This document shows, in pieces, positions 6,298-10,891 of a DNA stretch of 10,891 bases. The DNA is from UMGS172 sp045637775 (GTDB lineage Bacteria > Bacillota > Clostridia > Oscillospirales > Acutalibacteraceae): positions 1 through 10,891 of the forward strand of contig JAZUAC010000021.1 of assembly GCA_045637775.1 (NCBI GenBank). The letters run 5' to 3'. Numbering within the stretch: the first letter of the stretch is position 1; the number at the start of each line of letters is the position of its first letter. The notes beneath the pieces are model-generated. The model was not told the origin of the DNA and searched no databases. It worked only from the letters and a program-made list of their open reading frames with translations. The position numbers were made by a program, and so were the translations under genes.

Positions 6298-7710
6298 ATG
6301 GCTGAAAGTATAAAAGAACAGTTTGAAGGCACTGCGTTGCCATTCTCAAACGAAGCCGAACAGTCGGTGTTGGGTGCTATTCTGATTGATCCACCCTGCA
6401 TCAACCTTGTTATGGATAAACTGAAGATCGAGCATTTTTATGTTCCTCAGAATAAAGCGATTTACAGCACGCTTTGCGGAATGAGTATTGCAGGTCAGAC
6501 TATTGACTTCATCACCATTCTCGAAGAAATGAAGCAATATACCGTTAACGAAGAAAAGGGACCCAAAAGCAAGCTTTTGTTCAAAGACGGAGAAGCTAAA
6601 ACTTATCTCACCAGTATCGTTCAAAGTGTACCCACCTCAGCAAATATTTCGACCTATGCCGATATAGTCTTGGAAAAATTCTATATAAGAGCGCTTTTGC
6701 TTTCTTCACGCGAAATTGTTGAAATGGCCGAAAGCGGCACAGTCAGCGCAAATGCACTGCTTGAAAACGCCGAACAGAAAATTTACGATATTCGTCAGGG
6801 CAAGGATGTTACGGGTCTGCATTTGTTGGACGATGTTATCAAAAGTGAGACCTTTGTCCGTCTTTCCAAGATAAGCGACCCTGAGACAAGAAAAGAGTTT
6901 GTGGGTATCCCCACTGGATTTTCTGAGCTTGACCGCATTATCACAGGGTTAAACCGTTCCGACCTTATCATTGTCGGCGCACGACCCGGTATGGGTAAAA
7001 CCGCTTTCGCGTTGAATATTGCCCGCAATGTCACTATGCAGGCAGGCAAAACAGTCTGTTTCTTCTCGCTTGAAATGAGCCGTGATCAGTTGGCACAGCG
7101 TTTGCTGTCGAGTGAGGCAATGATCGAATCAGGTAAGATGCGTACCGGTGATCTCACTCCCGACGAGTGGACAAGACTTACGCAAGCAGGACTTAATTTG
7201 TCTAAAGCCAAGCTTTATATCGATGAAACTCCGGGTATTACAGTTCCCGAAATCACGGCCAAGCTTCTGCGACTTAAAGACCGCCCTGAGTTGGTAATTA
7301 TCGACTATTTGGGCTTGTTGCAGTCGGCAAAACGAACCGAAAACCGTGTTCAGGAGGTTTCGGATATTACCCGTAACCTTAAAATCATGGCTAAAAAGCT
7401 GCAGATACCTGTTATTGTTTGTGCACAGCTTTCCCGTGGTACCGAAGGTAAAAACGTGAAGTCGCACAAACCGCAGTTGTCCGATTTGCGTGAATCGGGT
7501 TCTATCGAGCAGGATGCCGATATTGTTTTGTTCATGTACCGCGATCTTTACTATAAAAACGATAACGACGACCCCAATGTGCAGATTGACGAGCACAAGG
7601 CAATGTGTATTGTTGCCAAAAACCGTCACGGCGGACTTGACGATGTTGATTTGTATTGGGACGGTGCATATACACGCTTCTCCACACCCGACAGAGGCGG
7701 TATCAACTGA
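6298..7710 (+). CDS. dnaB: Replicative DNA helicase DnaB (DnaC in Bacillus nomenclature)
   Basis: This is the hexameric 5'-3' helicase that unwinds DNA at the replication fork and recruits primase. The 470 residues comprise an N-terminal helical domain starting LPFSNEAEQSVLGAIL (14-29) and a RecA-like domain entered by GIPTGFSELD (203-212). Visible motifs are Walker A GARPGMGKTA (227-236), SLEMS with the catalytic glutamate (257-261), Walker B LVIIDYLGL (332-340), CAQLSRG (375-381), DLRESGSIEQDAD (396-408) and KNRHG with the arginine finger (441-445). No intein is present. The segment at about 81-101 is longer than I expect for the family, by about a dozen residues. The start is ATG at 6298 with AAGGTG five bases before it. 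The stop overlaps the tilS start by one base (TGATG). Confidence 0.97.
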   Translation: MAESIKEQFEGTALPFSNEAEQSVLGAILIDPPCINLVMDKLKIEHFYVPQNKAIYSTLCGMSIAGQTIDFITILEEMKQYTVNEEKGPKSKLLFKDGEAKTYLTSIVQSVPTSANISTYADIVLEKFYIRALLLSSREIVEMAESGTVSANALLENAEQKIYDIRQGKDVTGLHLLDDVIKSETFVRLSKISDPETRKEFVGIPTGFSELDRIITGLNRSDLIIVGARPGMGKTAFALNIARNVTMQAGKTVCFFSLEMSRDQLAQRLLSSEAMIESGKMRTGDLTPDEWTRLTQAGLNLSKAKLYIDETPGITVPEITAKLLRLKDRPELVIIDYLGLLQSAKRTENRVQEVSDITRNLKIMAKKLQIPVIVCAQLSRGTEGKNVKSHKPQLSDLRESGSIEQDADIVLFMYRDLYYKNDNDDPNVQIDEHKAMCIVAKNRHGGLDDVDLYWDGAYTRFSTPDRGGIN

Positions 7711-9047
7711 TGTTGGATGTAGTTAAAGCCGCTATCGAGAGCTATAATATGATAGACAAAGGTATATCGGTCACGGTCGCCTTGTCGGGCGGTGCTGATT
7801 CGGTAGCGCTGCTTAATTGTCTATTGTCGTTGCGTGATGAACTCGAAATCAGGGTTTCGGCGGCGCATCTTAATCATTGTTTAAGAGGCGATGAGTCCGA
7901 CCGCGATGAACAGTTTGTCAAAGATTTATGTCAAGAACTGAATGTCCCGCTAATATGCGAAAAGGCCGATGTGATGTCGGTTTGTGAAAAAGAGGGATTA
8001 AGTATCGAGCTTGCGGCACGCAAGGTGCGATATGAGTTTTTAGAGCGTGTGTCAAGCGGCACTATCGCAACGGCACACACTGCGAGCGATAATATCGAAA
8101 CGGTGCTTCACAATATGGCTCGCGGCACGGGACTTAAAGGTATTTGCGGAATCCCGCCCAAGCGTGGCAGATTTATCCGTCCGCTTATCAATGTTACACG
8201 TTTTGAGGTTGAGCAATATTGTGAGCAGAACGGCTTGCAATACTGTACTGATTCAACCAACAGTGACGAAAAGTATACGCGAAATCACATTCGTCATTCG
8301 GTTGTGCCAAGGCTTTGTGAGGTTAATGCGCAAGCAGTTAAGAACACATCACTTATGTGCGAAACCTTGCGCGACGATGCCGACTTTATAAATCTCCATG
8401 TCGAGCAGGCTATGGTAACGGTTCAAAAAGACGACAGATTGTTAATTGACAGATTATTGGAATTGCATCCTGCTATAAGGTCAAGATGTATTGCGAAAGC
8501 ATATTGCCAAATTGTAAGCAAACAACCTGAACACCGTCATATTGAGTCGGTTTTGAAATTGTTGGAGCAGGGTGGAAGGGTCAGTGTTCAAAACGGCTTT
8601 GTTGCCGAGGTTAAAAATGGGACACTGCGTTTTGTACCACTGCCAAAGGGTGAGACTTTGCCGTCAGTTGAGGTGGAAAATCTGCCGTTTGAGTATAACG
8701 GATTAAAGTTGTACACCGTGACACATGATGAATTTCAAAAAATTACAAAATTTAACAGTTTGTTATTAAATAACGCTGTGGATTATGGTAAAATATGTGC
8801 CAAGCTTACTTTGAGAGGACGTATGCCTCAGGATAAAATAAGCCTTTTGGGCAGAAATTGTACCAAAACGCTAAAAAAAATGTTTAATGAAGCAAAAGTA
8901 GATGAGTATTTAAGAGAAAAGCTTTTTGTGTTGGCCGACGATAACGGTGTTTTATGGGTTCAGGGCTTTGGCATTGACCAACGAGCCGCTATAACCAAAC
9001 ATACCGAAAAGATACTCGTTATAGAAATTTCAAACAGTGGGATATGA
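7710..9047 (+). CDS. tilS: tRNA(Ile)-lysidine synthetase TilS
   Basis: TilS uses ATP and lysine to convert C34 of the tRNA-Ile with anticodon CAU into lysidine, so that the tRNA reads AUA and is charged with isoleucine. The enzyme is essential in most bacteria. With the ATG at 7710 the protein has 445 residues. The PP-loop ATPase motif SGGADS is at 26-31, then AAHLNHCLRG (51-60), TAHTASDNIET (121-131), RPLI (157-160) and RNHIRHSVVP (191-200). The C-terminal tRNA-binding part is present, with LTLRGRMPQDKI (366-377). An alternative ATG at 7656 would add 18 residues read from inside dnaB and unlike the family. The chosen start gives the TGATG overlap and has GAGGCGG (7694-7700) at good distance. 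It heads the conserved tilS-hpt-ftsH cluster and is probably translated by ribosomes coming off dnaB. Confidence 0.95.
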   Translation: MLDVVKAAIESYNMIDKGISVTVALSGGADSVALLNCLLSLRDELEIRVSAAHLNHCLRGDESDRDEQFVKDLCQELNVPLICEKADVMSVCEKEGLSIELAARKVRYEFLERVSSGTIATAHTASDNIETVLHNMARGTGLKGICGIPPKRGRFIRPLINVTRFEVEQYCEQNGLQYCTDSTNSDEKYTRNHIRHSVVPRLCEVNAQAVKNTSLMCETLRDDADFINLHVEQAMVTVQKDDRLLIDRLLELHPAIRSRCIAKAYCQIVSKQPEHRHIESVLKLLEQGGRVSVQNGFVAEVKNGTLRFVPLPKGETLPSVEVENLPFEYNGLKLYTVTHDEFQKITKFNSLLLNNAVDYGKICAKLTLRGRMPQDKISLLGRNCTKTLKKMFNEAKVDEYLREKLFVLADDNGVLWVQGFGIDQRAAITKHTEKILVIEISNSGI

Positions 9048-9056
9048 GGGTTGAAT

Positions 9057-9611
9057 ATGGAAAACATACATAATATGAATGATTGTGTTGAAAAGGTTTT
9101 ATTGAGCGAAAGCGATATAAGCGAAATGGTAAAACGGCTCGGAAAACAGATTTCAGAGGATTATAAGGGTAAAAATCTTTTGCTTGTCAGCGTGCTTAAA
9201 GGTTCCGTTGTTTTTATGGCCGATTTAATGCGTAGCATTGACATTCCGTGCGAAATCGATTTCATGGTGGTTTCGTCCTACGGTTCGGGAACTACGACCA
9301 GCGGAAACATAAAGATAATCAAGGACCTTAATATTGATGTTAAGGATTACGACCTGCTTATCGTTGAAGACATACTTGATTCGGGCGTCACCTTGTCGTC
9401 TCTTAAAGAATTATTAGAGGCAAGAAAGCCCGCAAGCGTTAAGATCTGTACATTCTTGGATAAACCCGAGCGTCGCAAAGCTAATATCAAGGCTGATTAC
9501 TGCGGTGCAGGGGTGCCCGATGAATTTATTGTGGGTTACGGATTGGATTACGATGAAAAATTCCGCAACCTGCCGTATGTAGGCATTTTAAAGCGTGAAT
9601 GCTATGAATGA
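9057..9611 (+). CDS. hpt: Hypoxanthine phosphoribosyltransferase
   Basis: Hpt salvages hypoxanthine and guanine to IMP and GMP with PRPP. The 184 residues show the family features in order: the flexible-loop region SVLKGS (45-50) and SSYGSGTTTSG (73-83), the PRPP-binding signature VEDILDSGVTL (103-113) with its acidic pair and D108, the purine-binding lysine in LDKPERR (134-140), and VPDEFIVGYGLDYDEKFRNL (153-172). A TTG at 9051 is an in-frame alternative start, but GAGGG (9046-9050) is spaced 6 nt from the ATG at 9057 and only touches the TTG, so ATG 9057 is preferred. The ribosome binding site overlaps the tilS stop (TGAGGG), pointing to coupled translation. In B. subtilis HprT is inhibited by (p)ppGpp and the tilS-hprT pair is reported to act on ftsH expression. 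Confidence 0.95.
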   Translation: MENIHNMNDCVEKVLLSESDISEMVKRLGKQISEDYKGKNLLLVSVLKGSVVFMADLMRSIDIPCEIDFMVVSSYGSGTTTSGNIKIIKDLNIDVKDYDLLIVEDILDSGVTLSSLKELLEARKPASVKICTFLDKPERRKANIKADYCGAGVPDEFIVGYGLDYDEKFRNLPYVGILKRECYE

Positions 9612-9637
9612 TATAAAATTCCTGAAGGGAGCTTAAA

Positions 9638-10891
9638 ATGAAAAAAGTAACGAAAATTCTTTTGTATATCGGCATACCGCTGGTGCTGGTACTGGTTATA
9701 GCGGGTGTTGTATACAGTTCAAACACAACTGAAAAGACCGATTATTCCACGGTTATTCAGATGATCCACAAGGATGAGATCAAGGAGACTGAACTTAATT
9801 TTTATGACGGTACCTTGACCTATGTTACCCGTGCAGACGATAAGAAGCACACAATTGACGTCGTCGGTGATGTGTTCTTTACCGATGTAAAGGATATGAT
9901 TCGCGAAAAGAATACCGACAAAAACGAGGACGGATCGTACAATACGGCCAACGATATTGTAGTGAATTATGAGGCAGGCGGCGAAGGCTCATGGCTTATG
10001 AGCATGCTTCCCACCATCATAATGATTGCTATTACCATTGGTATTTTCGTCATTCTTATGCGAAAGATGAGCGGCGGTATCGGTGGCGATAAGACCATGT
10101 CGTTTGGCAAGGCTCGCATTAAGAAGGCCGAGGATGACAAGCGCAAGACTACCTTTGCCGATGTTGCAGGTGCCGATGAGGAAAAAGAGGAAATGACCGA
10201 ACTTGTTCAGTTCCTCAAAGACCCCAAGAAGTTCAATGAGCTTGGCGCAAGAATCCCCAAGGGCGTTCTGCTTGTAGGCCCTCCGGGAACAGGTAAGACC
10301 TTGCTTGCCCGTGCCGTTGCAGGTGAGGCAGGCGTTCCTTTCTTCTCAATCTCGGGTTCCGATTTCGTCGAAATGTTCGTCGGTGTCGGTGCTTCCCGTG
10401 TGCGTGACCTTTTTGATCAAGCCAAAAAGAACTCTCCTGCGATTATCTTCATCGATGAAATCGATGCTGTTGGTCGTCAGAGAGGTGCAGGCCTTGGTGG
10501 CGGTCACGATGAGCGTGAGCAGACCCTCAACCAGTTGCTTGTTGAGATGGACGGATTCGGTGCAAACGAGGGTGTTATTATCATCGCAGCAACCAACCGC
10601 CCCGATATTCTCGACCGCGCATTGCTTCGTCCGGGCCGTTTCGACCGTCAGATAATGGTAAATTATCCCGATGTCAAGGGTCGTGAGGAGATACTCAAGG
10701 TTCACGCAAGAGGAAAGCCGTTGGGCCCCGATGTAAACCTCAAGACCATTGCACAGTCAACCGCAGGCTTTACGGGTGCCGACCTTGAAAACCTTTTGAA
10801 CGAGGCCGCTTTGTTGGCAGCTCGTGCTAACCGCAAGGCGATTGTTGAGGCCGATATTGAAGAGGCTACCATCAAGGTTATGATGGGTGCC
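9638..10891 (+). CDS. ftsH: ATP-dependent zinc metalloprotease FtsH, 3' end beyond the window
   Basis: FtsH is a membrane-anchored hexameric AAA+ protease for misfolded membrane proteins and short-lived regulators. The first 418 residues are present. Membrane helix one is about 7-27, an extracytoplasmic domain spans about 28-118, and helix two is about 119-141. The AAA+ domain begins near 172 with TTFADVAGADEEKEE. It has Walker A GPPGTGKT (214-221), the pore loop FVEMFVGVGAS (243-253), Walker B IIFIDEID (269-276) and the second region of homology ATNRPDILDRALLRPGRFDR (318-337). The AAA lid contains GFTGADLENLLNEAA (377-391). The zinc-protease half with its HEXXH motif lies off the window, so integrity there is unseen. 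The ATG at 9638 follows AAGGGAG (9625-9631) by 6 nt. It starts 26 nt after hpt with no separate promoter that I can find. Confidence 0.96.
   Translation, partial: MKKVTKILLYIGIPLVLVLVIAGVVYSSNTTEKTDYSTVIQMIHKDEIKETELNFYDGTLTYVTRADDKKHTIDVVGDVFFTDVKDMIREKNTDKNEDGSYNTANDIVVNYEAGGEGSWLMSMLPTIIMIAITIGIFVILMRKMSGGIGGDKTMSFGKARIKKAEDDKRKTTFADVAGADEEKEEMTELVQFLKDPKKFNELGARIPKGVLLVGPPGTGKTLLARAVAGEAGVPFFSISGSDFVEMFVGVGASRVRDLFDQAKKNSPAIIFIDEIDAVGRQRGAGLGGGHDEREQTLNQLLVEMDGFGANEGVIIIAATNRPDILDRALLRPGRFDRQIMVNYPDVKGREEILKVHARGKPLGPDVNLKTIAQSTAGFTGADLENLLNEAALLAARANRKAIVEADIEEATIKVMMGA

Noticed and set aside
5642..6349. Minus-strand 235-codon frame
   Set aside because: Antisense to the end of gdpP and all of rplI, both clearly coding on the plus strand.
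7656..7709. Upstream ATG for tilS
   Set aside because: The 18 added residues are dnaB sequence read in another frame; the ATG at 7710 gives a typical TilS start and a TGATG overlap.
8778..8786. DnaA-box-like TGTGGATTA
   Set aside because: A single site with one mismatch, inside a coding gene; no cluster and no origin features.
8760..8789. Promoter-like TTGTTA, 18 bp, TATGGT inside tilS
   Set aside because: Weak in both boxes and in an AT-rich coding stretch where such matches arise by chance.
8873..8880. Run of eight A residues in tilS as a programmed frameshift site
   Set aside because: The zero frame continues into a normal TilS C-terminal domain and no downstream stimulator is evident.
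9051..9056. TTG start for hpt
   Set aside because: It abuts the GAGGG ribosome binding site with no spacer; ATG at 9057 is properly spaced.

Overview
The window is ordinary core chromosome of a low-to-mid GC Gram-positive bacterium of class Clostridia. An uncultured gut Oscillospiraceae/Ruminococcaceae-type organism is my best guess, from the gene content (RNase J, GdpP, a TilS-Hpt-FtsH cluster), consensus sigma-A promoters and strong AGGAGG-type ribosome binding sites. The taxonomic call is inference. I see no rRNA, tRNA, CRISPR array, insertion sequence or phage gene.

Left edge (1-482). The minus strand carries the start of a glycoside-hydrolase-like gene with a clean promoter (TTGACT, 17 bp, TACAAT) and a palindrome of LacI-operator type lying across its -10. 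The reading frame breaks after about 70 codons. A different minus-strand frame then resumes with what looks like the C-terminal part of the same kind of protein, so the gene appears internally deleted and frameshifted, or the assembly is collapsed there. Diverging from it on the plus strand is a monocistronic Eis-like GNAT acetyltransferase (483-1598), closed by a strong intrinsic terminator (1611-1652).

Central and right part (1653-10891). A perfect-consensus promoter (TTGACA, 17 bp, TATAAT) at 1736-1764 and a leader of about 120 nt precede seven co-directional genes: rnj (RNase J), gdpP (c-di-AMP phosphodiesterase), rplI (ribosomal protein L9), dnaB (replicative helicase), tilS (tRNA-Ile lysidine synthetase), hpt (hypoxanthine phosphoribosyltransferase) and ftsH (membrane AAA+ protease, cut by the window edge). 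Gaps between them are at most about 32 nt, tilS overlaps dnaB by one base, and I find no terminator or convincing internal promoter. One long housekeeping operon is therefore likely.

Together the operon joins RNA decay, c-di-AMP turnover, translation, replication, tRNA decoding, purine salvage and membrane proteolysis. In Bacillus subtilis gdpP-rplI-dnaC and tilS-hprT-ftsH are two separate clusters; here they are contiguous and sit behind rnj. The points most worth a second look are the broken glycoside hydrolase with its operator, the structured leader of rnj, the lysine-rich N-terminal extension of RNase J, and the repeated placement of Shine-Dalgarno sequences inside short inverted repeats at the gene junctions. 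I found no convincing novel multi-gene system.
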